From assembly GCA_036661515.1 (NCBI GenBank), contig JAVWYO010000008.1:1-35644 (forward strand): a stretch of DNA of 35,644 nt. Reading direction: 5' to 3'. Source of the stretch: HGM05232 sp036661515. GTDB lineage: Bacteria; Bacteroidota; Bacteroidia; Bacteroidales; Muribaculaceae. Positions 16,504 to 24,571 of this stretch are shown here, one piece after another. Position 1 is the stretch's first letter. Each line of letters begins with the position of its first letter. The notes beneath the pieces were generated by a model. It made no database searches, was not told the origin of the DNA, and saw only the letters and a list, made by a program, of their open reading frames with translations. Made by a program: the position numbers and the translations under genes.

Positions 16504-16809
16504 ATGAGCCAAAAAATCAGAATCAAATTAAAATCTTACGATCACAACTTGGTTGATAAATCGGCTGAGAAGATTGTTAAGACTGTGAAGGCTACGGGTG
16601 CCGTTGTTAGTGGTCCAATACCATTGCCAACTCACAAAAGAATCTTCACCGTAAACCGTTCGACTTTCGTAAATAAAAAGTCTCGCGAACAGTTCCAATT
16701 ATCTTCATTCAAAAGATTAATTGACATCTACAGTTCAACTGCAAAAACAGTTGATGCATTAATGAAACTTGAATTGCCAAGTGGAGTTGAAGTAGAAATC
16801 AAAGTGTAA
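16504..16809 (+). CDS. rpsJ: 30S ribosomal protein S10
   Basis: 101-residue uS10 of the 30S head; in other bacteria it also pairs with NusB in rRNA antitermination. IRIKLKSYDHNLVDKSAEKI at the start and GPIPLPTHKRIFTVNRS in the middle are conserved. It starts 17 bp after fusA with no promoter between them, so the str and S10 operons are fused here. Confidence 0.97.
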   Translation: MSQKIRIKLKSYDHNLVDKSAEKIVKTVKATGAVVSGPIPLPTHKRIFTVNRSTFVNKKSREQFQLSSFKRLIDIYSSTAKTVDALMKLELPSGVEVEIKV

Positions 16810-16844
16810 TAGATTAAGAGCAAATTAAACAAAATTAAAGAGAA

Positions 16845-17462
16845 ATGCCAGGATTATTAGGAAAAAAAATCGGAATGACATCCGTTTTCAGCGCCGACGG
16901 TAAAAATGTACCGTGCACTGTTATCGAAGTAGGTCCTTGTGTGGTTACTCAGGTTAAAACAATTGAAAACGACGGTTACGAGGCTTTGCAAATTGGCTTT
17001 CAAGATAAGAAAGACAAGCATACAACAATGCCCGAAGCTGGTCATTTCAAGAAAGCTGGAGTAACACCAAAGAGACACTTGGCCGAGTTCAAAGGATTTG
17101 AGGAAGCCCACAAATTAGGCGACACACTAACAGTTGAATTTTTCAACGATACTGAATTTGTCGACATAGCTGGAACTTCAAAAGGTAAAGGACACCAAGG
17201 TGTAGTAAAACGTCACGGTTTCGCTGGCGTTGGACAAGCAACACACGGTCAGCACAACAGACTACGTGCTCCCGGTTCTGTAGGAGCTTGTTCATATCCT
17301 GCTAAGGTTTTTAAAGGCATGCGCATGGCCGGTCACATGGGTGATGAGCGTGTTACTGTACAAAACCTTGAGATACTTAAAGTTATGCCGGAACATAACC
17401 TTCTATTAATAAAAGGATCAATTCCGGGTTGTAAAGGTTCAATCGTAATAATTGAGAAATAA
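16845..17462 (+). CDS. rplC: 50S ribosomal protein L3
   Basis: 205-residue uL3, an early 23S binder near the peptidyl transferase centre. It begins MPGLLGKKIGMTSVF. The conserved central loop reads GVVKRHGFAGVGQATHG and the segment PAKVFKGMRMAGHMG follows. Its stop codon overlaps the rplD start by one base (TAATG), which suggests translational coupling. Confidence 0.97.
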   Translation: MPGLLGKKIGMTSVFSADGKNVPCTVIEVGPCVVTQVKTIENDGYEALQIGFQDKKDKHTTMPEAGHFKKAGVTPKRHLAEFKGFEEAHKLGDTLTVEFFNDTEFVDIAGTSKGKGHQGVVKRHGFAGVGQATHGQHNRLRAPGSVGACSYPAKVFKGMRMAGHMGDERVTVQNLEILKVMPEHNLLLIKGSIPGCKGSIVIIEK

Positions 17463-18082
17463 TGGAACTCGCAGTATATAACATCAAGGGAGAAGACACC
17501 GGTAAAAAAGTAACACTTAACGATCAAGTGTTTGCTATAGAACCAAGTGAGCATGCCGTTTATCTCGATGTAAAACAGTACTTGGCTAACCAACGTCAAG
17601 GAACTCACAAATCGAAAGAAAGAAGCGAATTATCAGGAAGTACACGTAAATTGCGTAAGCAAAAAGGTGGTGGCGGTGCTCGTATCGGTGATATAAATTC
17701 ACCTTTATTAGTAGGCGGTGCTCGTGTATTTGGACCTCGTCCTCGCGACTATCATTTCAAATTGAATAAAAAAGTAAAAGTTCTTGCACGTAAATCAGCT
17801 TTGACTTTCAAGGCTCATGATAATCAAATTGTAGTGGTTGAAGATTTTACTTTTGACACGCCAAAAACTAAAGAATTTGTAAACTTTACTAAAAATTTAC
17901 AATTATTAGATAAGAAACTTCTATTAGTTTTAGCAGACCAAAATAAAAACGTATATTTGTCGGCTCGAAATATTCAGAGCGCAAATATTATAACTGCCTC
18001 GGACGTAAATACTTATAGGTTGCTTAACAATAAAGCACTTGTATTGACCGAAAGTAGTTTAGCTGTAATTAATGAATTTTAA
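17462..18082 (+). CDS. rplD: 50S ribosomal protein L4
   Basis: 206-residue uL4. The extended loop that lines the exit tunnel is recognisable as GSTRKLRKQKGGGGARIGD and ends in GARVFGPRPRDYHFKLNKK. In E. coli L4 represses its own S10 operon; no equivalent leader is evident here. It overlaps rplC by one base and precedes a gap with a strong Shine-Dalgarno sequence. Confidence 0.97.
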   Translation: MELAVYNIKGEDTGKKVTLNDQVFAIEPSEHAVYLDVKQYLANQRQGTHKSKERSELSGSTRKLRKQKGGGGARIGDINSPLLVGGARVFGPRPRDYHFKLNKKVKVLARKSALTFKAHDNQIVVVEDFTFDTPKTKEFVNFTKNLQLLDKKLLLVLADQNKNVYLSARNIQSANIITASDVNTYRLLNNKALVLTESSLAVINEF

Positions 18083-18085
18083 TAT

Positions 18086-18094
18086 AAAGGAGGT
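18086..18094 (+). promoter_or_regulatory. Strong Shine-Dalgarno sequence before rplW
   Basis: AAAGGAGGT ends 8 nt before the rplW ATG: ideal sequence and spacing. Almost every other gene in this window has an A/T-rich start region without such a motif, as expected for Bacteroidota, so this stands out. Confidence 0.8.
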
Positions 18095-18102
18095 AATAAA
18101 CA

Positions 18103-18393
18103 ATGGAATTTAAGATTGAACCTATCGTAACAGAAAAGGCAAACTCAATAAGCGAAAAACTTAATCGCTATTCTTTCCGTGTATCTCCTGATGCTAACAA
18201 GTTTCAAATCAAATCTATGATTGAGAAGCTATATAGCGTTAAGGTTGTTGCTGTTAACACAGCAAATTACAGCGGTAAGTGTAAGTCACGTAATACTAAG
18301 TCTGGTCTCATCAAGGGTAAAGTTGCTTCTTTCAAGAAGGCACTGATAACTGTAGCCGAAGGTGAAAAAATAGACTTTTATAGCAATATTTAA
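18103..18393 (+). CDS. rplW: 50S ribosomal protein L23
   Basis: 96-residue uL23 at the tunnel exit, a docking site for SRP and trigger factor. MEFKIEPIVTEKANSISEK and YSVKVVAVNTANYSGK match the family. Preceded by a near-perfect Shine-Dalgarno sequence, one of only two such in the cluster. It ends 5 bp before rplB. Confidence 0.96.
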   Translation: MEFKIEPIVTEKANSISEKLNRYSFRVSPDANKFQIKSMIEKLYSVKVVAVNTANYSGKCKSRNTKSGLIKGKVASFKKALITVAEGEKIDFYSNI

Positions 18394-18398
18394 AAACA

Positions 18399-19223
18399 AT
18401 GGCAGTAAGAAAAATGAAGCCCACAACACCGGGGCAAAGGCACAAGATTATTGGTGTATTTGATGACATCACTGCTAGTACACCAGAGAAATCTCTTACA
18501 GTCGGTATCAGCCACAGCGCAGGACGTAACAAAGAGGGGCACATGACAATGCGCTACCTCGGAGGTGGTCACAAGCGCAAATACCGCCTTATCGATTTTA
18601 AGAGAACCAAAGACGGTGTGCCAGCAACTGTAAAGTCTATCGAATACGACCCTAATCGTACGGCGCGTATCGCTTTACTTTACTATGTTGATGGTTCTAA
18701 GGCTTATATGGTTGCACCCAACGGTTTAGAAGTTGGCACTACAGTCATGAGTGGAGAAAAAGCAGCTCCTGAAATAGGAAATGCACTTCCTCTAAGTAAA
18801 ATACCTGTTGGTACGTTAATTCATAACATCGAGTTGCGTCCTGGTCAAGGAGCTATTATGGCTCGCTCGGCTGGAACTTTTGCGCAATTAACTTCGCGTG
18901 AAGGTGATTATGCAATTATCAAATTACCTTCGGGAGAAACGAGAAAAATCCTTTCTACATGTAAAGCTACAATTGGTGTAGTTGGAAATTCCGATCATGC
19001 TCTTGAGCGCTCTGGTAAAGCAGGCCGTTCTCGATGGTTAGGAAGACGTCCTCGTAATAGAGGTGTTGTAATGAACCCAGTTGATCACCCTATGGGTGGT
19101 GGTGAAGGCCGCGCTTCTGGAGGACATCCAAGATCACGTAAGGGTCTATATGCAAAGGGATTAAAGACACGTGCTCCGAAGAAACATTCTTCTAAGTACA
19201 TTATTGAAAGAAGAAAAAAGTAA
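18399..19223 (+). CDS. rplB: 50S ribosomal protein L2
   Basis: 274-residue uL2, needed for subunit joining and peptidyl transfer. The conserved C-terminal loop reads MNPVDHPMGGGEGRASGGHP, with the histidines known to matter in other bacteria. It ends with a basic tail (IIERRKK). Usual length. Confidence 0.98.
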   Translation: MAVRKMKPTTPGQRHKIIGVFDDITASTPEKSLTVGISHSAGRNKEGHMTMRYLGGGHKRKYRLIDFKRTKDGVPATVKSIEYDPNRTARIALLYYVDGSKAYMVAPNGLEVGTTVMSGEKAAPEIGNALPLSKIPVGTLIHNIELRPGQGAIMARSAGTFAQLTSREGDYAIIKLPSGETRKILSTCKATIGVVGNSDHALERSGKAGRSRWLGRRPRNRGVVMNPVDHPMGGGEGRASGGHPRSRKGLYAKGLKTRAPKKHSSKYIIERRKK

Positions 19224-19242
19224 TCTGATTAATTAAGTAACT

Positions 19243-19512
19243 ATGAGTCGTTCATTGAAAAAAGGCCCATATATCAGCGTGAAGCTCGATAAAAAGGTAG
19301 CCGTAATGGAAGAAAGCGGAAAAAAATCGGTAATCAAGACTTGGTCTCGTGCATCGATGATTTCTCCTGATTTCGTTGGGCAAACTTTCGCAGTTCACAA
19401 TGGTAATAAGTTTATTCCCGTTTACGTAACTGAGAATATGGTAGGTCACAAACTTGGAGAATTTTCTCCAACACGCACCTTCCGTGGACACGGTGGTAAC
19501 AAAAAACGTTAA
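19243..19512 (+). CDS. rpsS: 30S ribosomal protein S19
   Basis: 89-residue uS19 of the 30S head. MSRSLKKGPYISVKLDKK, TWSRASMISPDFVGQTFAVH and GHKLGEFSPTRTFRGHGG are all conserved. It starts 19 bp after rplB; a 44-bp gap containing GGGCCC follows before rplV. Confidence 0.97.
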   Translation: MSRSLKKGPYISVKLDKKVAVMEESGKKSVIKTWSRASMISPDFVGQTFAVHNGNKFIPVYVTENMVGHKLGEFSPTRTFRGHGGNKKR

Positions 19513-19556
19513 GGGCCCGGAATAACAAAATTTGAATACGAAAAGAATTAAATACA

Positions 19557-19970
19557 ATGGGTGTAAGAAAAAGACAATCAGCCGAAAATAGAAAGGAAGC
19601 CCAAAAGACACAATTTTTCGCTAAATTGAAAAATGTGCCTACATCGCCAAGGAAAATGCGATTGGTTGCGGACATGGTTCGTGGTCAAGAGGTTTTCAAA
19701 GCTTTGGGACTCCTAAAATTCTCAAATAAGGAAGCTGCTGCCAGAGTGGAAAAACTGTTGCGTTCAGCTATATCTAATTGGGAACAAAAAAATGAAAGAA
19801 AAGCTGAGAACGGAGAACTCTTCATTACCACAATCTTTGTTGATTGTGCGCCAATGATAAAGAGACTTCGTACAGCTCCTCAAGGTAGAGGTTATAGAAT
19901 ACGTAAGCGTTCAAATCATGTAACGCTGTGCGTGGATACAAGAGATACTAACGCTAAAAAAGAAGCATAA
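19557..19970 (+). CDS. rplV: 50S ribosomal protein L22
   Basis: 137-residue uL22, whose beta-hairpin reaches into the exit tunnel. NVPTSPRKMRLVADMVRGQ is the conserved N-terminal region and APQGRGYRIRKRSNHVTLCV the hairpin end. It is longer than the E. coli protein by roughly 25 residues, mostly at the N-terminus (GVRKRQSAENRKEAQKTQFF). It ends 1 bp before rpsC. Confidence 0.96.
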   Translation: MGVRKRQSAENRKEAQKTQFFAKLKNVPTSPRKMRLVADMVRGQEVFKALGLLKFSNKEAAARVEKLLRSAISNWEQKNERKAENGELFITTIFVDCAPMIKRLRTAPQGRGYRIRKRSNHVTLCVDTRDTNAKKEA

Positions 19971-19971
19971 G

Positions 19972-20703
19972 ATGGGACAGAAAGTAAATCCAATAAGCAA
20001 TCGCTTAGGTATCATCAGAGGTTGGGATTCTAACTGGTATGGTGGCAAAAATTACGGAGATACTTTACTTGAGGATAGCAAAATCCGCAAGTATCTTAGC
20101 GCTCGTTTAGCTAAAGCAAGCGTATCACGTATTGTAATTGAAAGGACTCTTAAACTTGTAACTATAACAGTTTGCACATCTCGTCCTGGTATTATTATCG
20201 GAAAAGGTGGTCAAGAAGTTGACAAGCTAAAAGAGGAATTGAAGCAAATTACTGACAAAGATGTTCAAATAAACATCTATGAAGTAAAACGTCCTGAACT
20301 CGATGCTCAAATTGTTGCAAGCAACATCGCTCGCCAAATCGAAGGTAAGATTGCTTATCGTCGTGCTGTCAAGATGTCTATCGCATCTACTATGAGAATG
20401 GGTTCGGAAGGTATAAAAGTGCAAGTAAGCGGTCGTCTTAACGGCGCTGAAATGGCGCGTTCTGAAATGTTTAAAGAAGGACGTACTCCATTGCACACTC
20501 TTCGTGCCGACATCGATTATGCATTAGTTGAAGCCTTAACAAAGGTTGGTATTATAGGCGTTAAAGTTTGGATTTGTCGTGGCGAAATCTACGGTAAAAA
20601 AGACCTTGCTCCTTCATTTACAAACAATGCAAAAGAAGGTCGTGGGAATAACAATGGAGCTCCTCGTAAAGGTGGTTTCAGAAAACAAAAGAACAATCGT
20701 TAA
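19972..20703 (+). CDS. rpsC: 30S ribosomal protein S3
   Basis: 243-residue uS3 at the mRNA entry channel. MGQKVNPISNRLGIIRGWDS opens it. The KH-domain loop is RPGIIIGKGGQEVDKLKEEL, and the C-terminal domain includes GRLNGAEMARSEMFKEGRTP. The last ~25 residues are Gly-, Asn- and Arg-rich. Confidence 0.97.
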   Translation: MGQKVNPISNRLGIIRGWDSNWYGGKNYGDTLLEDSKIRKYLSARLAKASVSRIVIERTLKLVTITVCTSRPGIIIGKGGQEVDKLKEELKQITDKDVQINIYEVKRPELDAQIVASNIARQIEGKIAYRRAVKMSIASTMRMGSEGIKVQVSGRLNGAEMARSEMFKEGRTPLHTLRADIDYALVEALTKVGIIGVKVWICRGEIYGKKDLAPSFTNNAKEGRGNNNGAPRKGGFRKQKNNR

Positions 20704-20724
20704 TCGACTTGAAATTACAGAACA

Positions 20725-21156
20725 ATGTTACAACCAAAGAAAACTAAATTCAGAAGACAACAAAAGGGCCGCATGAAAGGTATTGCTCAGCGCGGTAACC
20801 AGTTGGCTTTCGGTTCGTTTGGTATAAAGACTCTTGAGTCTAAATGGATTACAGGCCGTCAAATAGAAGCAGCTCGTGTTGCTGTTACTCGTTATATGCA
20901 ACGTCAAGGTCAAATCTGGATAAGAGTATTTCCAGATAAACCAATTACCAAGAAACCAGCCGAAGTACGTATGGGTAAAGGTAAAGGTGCTCCAGAAGGC
21001 TTTGTCGCTCCAGTTACTCCTGGACGCATACTAATCGAAGTAGAAGGCGTAAGTTTTGAAATTGCTAAGGAAGCACTTCGCTTAGCTGCTCAAAAACTTC
21101 CTGTTACAACCAAGTTTATAATACGTCGTGATTACGATCCATCTCAAAACGTGTAA
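20725..21156 (+). CDS. rplP: 50S ribosomal protein L16
   Basis: 143-residue uL16 near the A-site tRNA elbow. MLQPKKTKFRRQQKGRMKG is the usual N-terminus, with VRMGKGKGAPEGFVAPVTPG in the middle and KLPVTTKFIIRRD near the end. It starts 21 bp after rpsC. Confidence 0.97.
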   Translation: MLQPKKTKFRRQQKGRMKGIAQRGNQLAFGSFGIKTLESKWITGRQIEAARVAVTRYMQRQGQIWIRVFPDKPITKKPAEVRMGKGKGAPEGFVAPVTPGRILIEVEGVSFEIAKEALRLAAQKLPVTTKFIIRRDYDPSQNV

Positions 21157-21165
21157 TAATAGATT

Positions 21166-21375
21166 ATGAAAAAGGCTGAATTAAAAGAATTAAGCGTTAA
21201 AGAGCTTAAAGAGAGATTAGAAGAAGCTGAAAAGGCTTATCTTCAACAAAAAATCAATCATTCTATTACGCCCTTAGATAATCCTTCAAAGATTACACTG
21301 GATCGTAGAATGATAGCACGTATGAAAACCGAAATACGTGAACGTGAACTTAACCTCAATAATCCCAGCAAATAA
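21166..21375 (+). CDS. rpmC: 50S ribosomal protein L29
   Basis: 69-residue uL29, a helical hairpin at the tunnel exit beside L23. ELKELSVKELKERLEEAEKA and MIARMKTEIRERELN are the two helices. The stop overlaps the rpsQ ATG by one base (TAATG). Confidence 0.95.
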   Translation: MKKAELKELSVKELKERLEEAEKAYLQQKINHSITPLDNPSKITLDRRMIARMKTEIRERELNLNNPSK

Positions 21376-21632
21376 TGGAAAAGAGAAATTTAAGAAAAGA
21401 AAGAATTGGGGTTGTTTCTAGCAACAAGGGTGATAAGTCTATCACTGTTACCATTAAGTGGAAAGAGAAGCACCCAATTTACGGTAAATTCGTTAATAAA
21501 ACGAAGAAATACCATGCTCACGACGAGAACAACGAATGCAGCATTGGCGACACTGTTCGCTTGATGGAAACTCGTCCTCTAAGCAAAACAAAGAGATGGA
21601 GATTAGTAGAAATAATCGCAAAAGTTAAGTAA
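21375..21632 (+). CDS. rpsQ: 30S ribosomal protein S17
   Basis: 85-residue uS17, an OB-fold 16S binder. RNLRKERIGVVSSNKGDKS and DTVRLMETRPLSKTKRWRLV are conserved. It overlaps rpmC by one base and ends 2 bp before rplN, so translation is probably coupled. Confidence 0.97.
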   Translation: MEKRNLRKERIGVVSSNKGDKSITVTIKWKEKHPIYGKFVNKTKKYHAHDENNECSIGDTVRLMETRPLSKTKRWRLVEIIAKVK

Positions 21633-21634
21633 AA

Positions 21635-22000
21635 ATGATACAGACTGAAAGCCGATTAATAGTTGCAGATAACAGTGGTGCTAAAGAAGTACTATGTATC
21701 CGCGTATTAGGTGGTACAGGCCGTCGTTACGCTTCTGTTGGAGATGTAATCGTTGTGACAGTAAAAGCAGCGGTACCTTCAAGTGATGTAAAGAAAGGAA
21801 CTGTATCTAAAGCAATCATTGTTAGAACTAAAAAAGAAATCCGTCGCGCTGATGGCTCTTACATTAGATTTGATGACAATGCTTGCGTGTTATTGAATAG
21901 TACTGGTGAACTTCGTGGAAGCCGTATCTTCGGACCTGTTGCAAGAGAACTTCGTGCAACTAACATGAAGATTGTTTCTTTAGCTCCAGAAGTACTCTAA
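21635..22000 (+). CDS. rplN: 50S ribosomal protein L14
   Basis: 121-residue uL14 at the subunit interface. MIQTESRLIVADNSGAKEVL, IIVRTKKEIRRADGSYIRFD and GSRIFGPVARELR are diagnostic. Normal length. Confidence 0.98.
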   Translation: MIQTESRLIVADNSGAKEVLCIRVLGGTGRRYASVGDVIVVTVKAAVPSSDVKKGTVSKAIIVRTKKEIRRADGSYIRFDDNACVLLNSTGELRGSRIFGPVARELRATNMKIVSLAPEVL

Positions 22001-22024
22001 TTGATATATAAATAAATATAAGTA

Positions 22025-22348
22025 ATGAGCAAATTACATATCAAAAAAGGGGATACCGTTTACGTTAACACTGGTGAAGATCGTGGCAAGACTGCTCGCG
22101 TTCTTAGCGTTCTTGTTGATAAGAAGAAAGCCGTCGTAGAAGGTATTAACATGGTATCTAAGAGTACCAAGCCCAACGCCAAAAGCCCTCAAGGGGGAAT
22201 TATTAAAATTGAAGCTCCTGTACACATCTCTAACTTGAACCTTATCGACCCTAAAAGTGGCAAAGCTACTCGTATTGGTCGCAGAAAGAATGAAGCTGGT
22301 GTTACAGTACGCTATTCTAAAAAATCAGGAGAGGAGATTAAACAATGA
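22025..22348 (+). CDS. rplX: 50S ribosomal protein L24
   Basis: 107-residue uL24, an assembly initiator. The KOW motif region is KKGDTVYVNTGEDRGKTARV, then PNAKSPQGGIIKIEAPVHIS. Its last four bases overlap the rplE start (ATGA), and its final codons contain GGAGAGGAG, which could serve rplE as a ribosome binding site. Confidence 0.96.
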   Translation: MSKLHIKKGDTVYVNTGEDRGKTARVLSVLVDKKKAVVEGINMVSKSTKPNAKSPQGGIIKIEAPVHISNLNLIDPKSGKATRIGRRKNEAGVTVRYSKKSGEEIKQ

Positions 22349-22893
22349 GTATAGCAACACTTAAGAAAGATTACGTAGAAAGAATTGCCCCTGCTCTTGT
22401 TAAAGAGTTTAGTTACACTTCTAAAATGCAGGTTCCTGTTCTTGAGAAAATAGTAATTAATCAAGGTCTCGGTCAAGCCACTGGAGATAAGAAGGTTATT
22501 GAAACTGCAATCACTGAATTGTCTACAATTACTGGTCAAAAGGCCGTAGCAACTTTGTCTAAGAAAGATATTTCTAACTTTAAGTTGCGTAAGAAAATGC
22601 CTATCGGTGTAAGAGTTACTTTACGTGGCGAAAAAATGTACGAATTTATGGAACGCTTTATCCGTGTTGCATTACCTCGTATTCGTGACTTTAAAGGAAT
22701 TGAAAGTAAGTTAGATGGTCGTGGTAACTACACTTGTGGTATTACCGAGCAAATCATCTTCCCTGAAATTAATATCGATGGCATTACTAAGTTAATGGGA
22801 ATGAATATCACTTTCGTTACTACTGCAAAAAGCGACGAAGAAGGATATGCATTGTTGAAGCAATTTGGCCTACCTTTTAAAAATGCTAAATAA
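22345..22893 (+). CDS. rplE: 50S ribosomal protein L5
   Basis: 182-residue uL5, part of the central protuberance; it binds 5S rRNA. KIVINQGLGQATGDKKVIE, TGQKAVATLSKKDISNFKLR and GITEQIIFPEI are conserved. Start overlaps rplX by 4 bases. GAGGAG (22331-22336) lies 8 nt before the ATG, but it falls inside rplX codons, so its role as Shine-Dalgarno is uncertain. Confidence 0.97.
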   Translation: MSIATLKKDYVERIAPALVKEFSYTSKMQVPVLEKIVINQGLGQATGDKKVIETAITELSTITGQKAVATLSKKDISNFKLRKKMPIGVRVTLRGEKMYEFMERFIRVALPRIRDFKGIESKLDGRGNYTCGITEQIIFPEINIDGITKLMGMNITFVTTAKSDEEGYALLKQFGLPFKNAK

Positions 22894-22903
22894 AGACTGA
22901 ATT

Positions 22904-23173
22904 ATGGCAAAAGAATCAATGAAAGCTCGCGAAGTTAAGAGAGCAAAACTTGTCGCTAAGTATGCAGAAAGAAAAGCTGTCCTTAAAGCAGCTGGCGATT
23001 ATGAAGCTCTTCAAAAATTTCCAAAAAATGCTTCTTCAGTGCGTTTGCACAACCGTTGCAAACTTACAGGTCGCCCAAAAGGGTATATGCGCCAGTTTGG
23101 CGTTTCACGTATTCAATTCCGTGAAATGGCATCAGCTGGTTTAATACCTGGTGTGAAAAAAGCAAGCTGGTAA
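22904..23173 (+). CDS. rpsN: 30S ribosomal protein S14, zinc-free form
   Basis: 89-residue uS14 of the 30S head. The C-terminal half reads VRLHNRCKLTGRPKGYMRQF and ends PGVKKASW. Only one cysteine is present, so the CxxC...CxxC zinc ribbon of short S14 forms is missing; this is the long, zinc-independent type. Confidence 0.96.
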   Translation: MAKESMKAREVKRAKLVAKYAERKAVLKAAGDYEALQKFPKNASSVRLHNRCKLTGRPKGYMRQFGVSRIQFREMASAGLIPGVKKASW

Positions 23174-23200
23174 GCACATACAACAAAGAGAGTATTAAAT

Positions 23201-23224
23201 ATTGTTCGGGTAATCCGAATCAAT
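23201..23224 (+). promoter_or_regulatory. Hairpin before rpsH, possible S8-binding control site
   Basis: ATTGTTCGG (23201-23209) pairs with CCGAA-T-CAAT (23215-23224): nine pairs, one bulged T and a 5-nt loop GTAAT. It ends 15 nt before the rpsH ATG in the 66-bp gap after rpsN. In other bacteria S8 represses the spc operon through a 16S-like hairpin; that role here is inference from position and shape. Confidence 0.4.
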
Positions 23225-23239
23225 TTAAACAAAAATAAT

Positions 23240-23638
23240 ATGACTGATCCAATAGCAGATTATTTAACAAGATTGAGGAACGCTATAAAGGCTCAACACC
23301 GCGTGGTGGAGATACCTGCCTCAAACTTGAAAAAGGAGATGACAAAAATCCTTTTTGAAAAAGGCTATATACTTAATTATAAGTTTATAGATGGTGAAAC
23401 CCCAGCAGGCGCTATAAAAATCGCCTTGAAATATGACCCAATCGACAAAGTTAACGCTATCAAAAATTTGAAACGCGTTTCTCGTCCTGGTTTGCGTCAA
23501 TATACCGGCTACAAAGATATGCCGAGAGTTTTAAATGGTTTAGGAATCGCTATCGTTTCTACCTCTAAAGGTGTGATGACCAATAAGGAAGCTAAGACTC
23601 TCCAAATTGGTGGCGAAGTTCTATGTTATGTTTATTAA
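23240..23638 (+). CDS. rpsH: 30S ribosomal protein S8
   Basis: 132-residue uS8, a central-domain assembly protein. MTDPIADYLTRLRNAIKA is the standard start; KNLKRVSRPGLRQYTGYKDM and GIAIVSTSKGVMTNKEA are conserved. Preceded by a bulged hairpin and followed after 15 bp by rplF with its strong Shine-Dalgarno sequence. Confidence 0.97.
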   Translation: MTDPIADYLTRLRNAIKAQHRVVEIPASNLKKEMTKILFEKGYILNYKFIDGETPAGAIKIALKYDPIDKVNAIKNLKRVSRPGLRQYTGYKDMPRVLNGLGIAIVSTSKGVMTNKEAKTLQIGGEVLCYVY

Positions 23639-23647
23639 AAAGGAGGT
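23637..23647 (+). promoter_or_regulatory. Strong Shine-Dalgarno sequence before rplF
   Basis: AAAAAGGAGGT lies 6 nt before the rplF ATG, directly after the rpsH stop region. With the rplW site it is one of two clear Shine-Dalgarno sequences in the cluster. Confidence 0.8.
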
Positions 23648-23653
23648 ATTGAT

Positions 23654-24208
23654 ATGTCACGAATAGGTAAATTACCCATAGAAATACCAGCTGGAGTAAC
23701 AGTTAAGGTAAACAATAATGTAGTAACAGTTAAAGGTCCTAAAGGCGAACTTTCTCAAGAAATTCGCGCTGACCTTAAAGTTAACATTGAAGAAAACCAA
23801 GTAGTTGTAGAACGCCCTTCTGATGATCGCCAAGTTCGCGCTCAACACGGGTTGTATAGGTCGTTAATACACAATATGGTAGTCGGAGTGTCAACTGGTT
23901 ATAAAAAAGAGATGGAATTAGTCGGTGTTGGTTATCGTGCTGCAGCTACAGGTCAAGTACTTGAGCTTGCTCTCGGTTTCTCACATGCTATATATATTAA
24001 ACTTCCTTCCGAAATCAAAGTCGAAACGAAGTCTGAAAGAAATAAAAATCCATTGATTTTACTTGAATCTTGCGATAAGCAATTAATCGGACAAGTTTGC
24101 GCTAAAATTCGTTCTATGCGTAAGCCAGAGCCTTATAAAGGTAAAGGTATTAAATTTGTTGGTGAAGTTATCCGTCGTAAATCTGGTAAATCGGCAGCTG
24201 CTAAATAA
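23654..24208 (+). CDS. rplF: 50S ribosomal protein L6
   Basis: 184-residue uL6 near the factor-binding site. MSRIGKLPIEIPAGVTVKVN is the standard start; GVSTGYKKEMELVGVGYRA lies in the middle and RKPEPYKGKGIKFVGEVIRR near the end. Start supported by the adjacent strong Shine-Dalgarno sequence. Confidence 0.97.
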   Translation: MSRIGKLPIEIPAGVTVKVNNNVVTVKGPKGELSQEIRADLKVNIEENQVVVERPSDDRQVRAQHGLYRSLIHNMVVGVSTGYKKEMELVGVGYRAAATGQVLELALGFSHAIYIKLPSEIKVETKSERNKNPLILLESCDKQLIGQVCAKIRSMRKPEPYKGKGIKFVGEVIRRKSGKSAAAK

Positions 24209-24222
24209 TTAAAAAGACGATC

Positions 24223-24564
24223 ATGACAACTAAGATAGAGAGAAGACTTAAAATTAAGACACGCGTTCGCGGAATCGTTTCTGGCTCAGCCGAACGTCCT
24301 CGTATGTCTGTTTTTAGAAGCAACAAGCAGATTTATGTTCAACTTATCGACGACTTAGCCGGTAAAACATTAGCCTCTGCTTCTTCTAAAGGTATTGAAG
24401 ACGGAACAAAAATTGAAATTGCTGAAAAAGTTGGTGAAGCTGTAGCTAAAGTAGCTATTGCAGCTGGCATTGAAACAGTAGTTTTCGACCGTAACGGATA
24501 TTTGTTCCATGGTAGAGTAAAATCATTAGCTGATGGCGCACGTAAAGGTGGACTTAAATTTTAA
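24223..24564 (+). CDS. rplR: 50S ribosomal protein L18
   Basis: 113-residue uL18, a 5S rRNA binder. RRLKIKTRVRGIVSGSAERP, RMSVFRSNKQIYVQLIDD and FDRNGYLFHGRVKSLADGAR are conserved. 14 bp after rplF and 7 bp before rpsE. Confidence 0.96.
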   Translation: MTTKIERRLKIKTRVRGIVSGSAERPRMSVFRSNKQIYVQLIDDLAGKTLASASSKGIEDGTKIEIAEKVGEAVAKVAIAAGIETVVFDRNGYLFHGRVKSLADGARKGGLKF

Positions 24565-24571
24565 TTAAATC

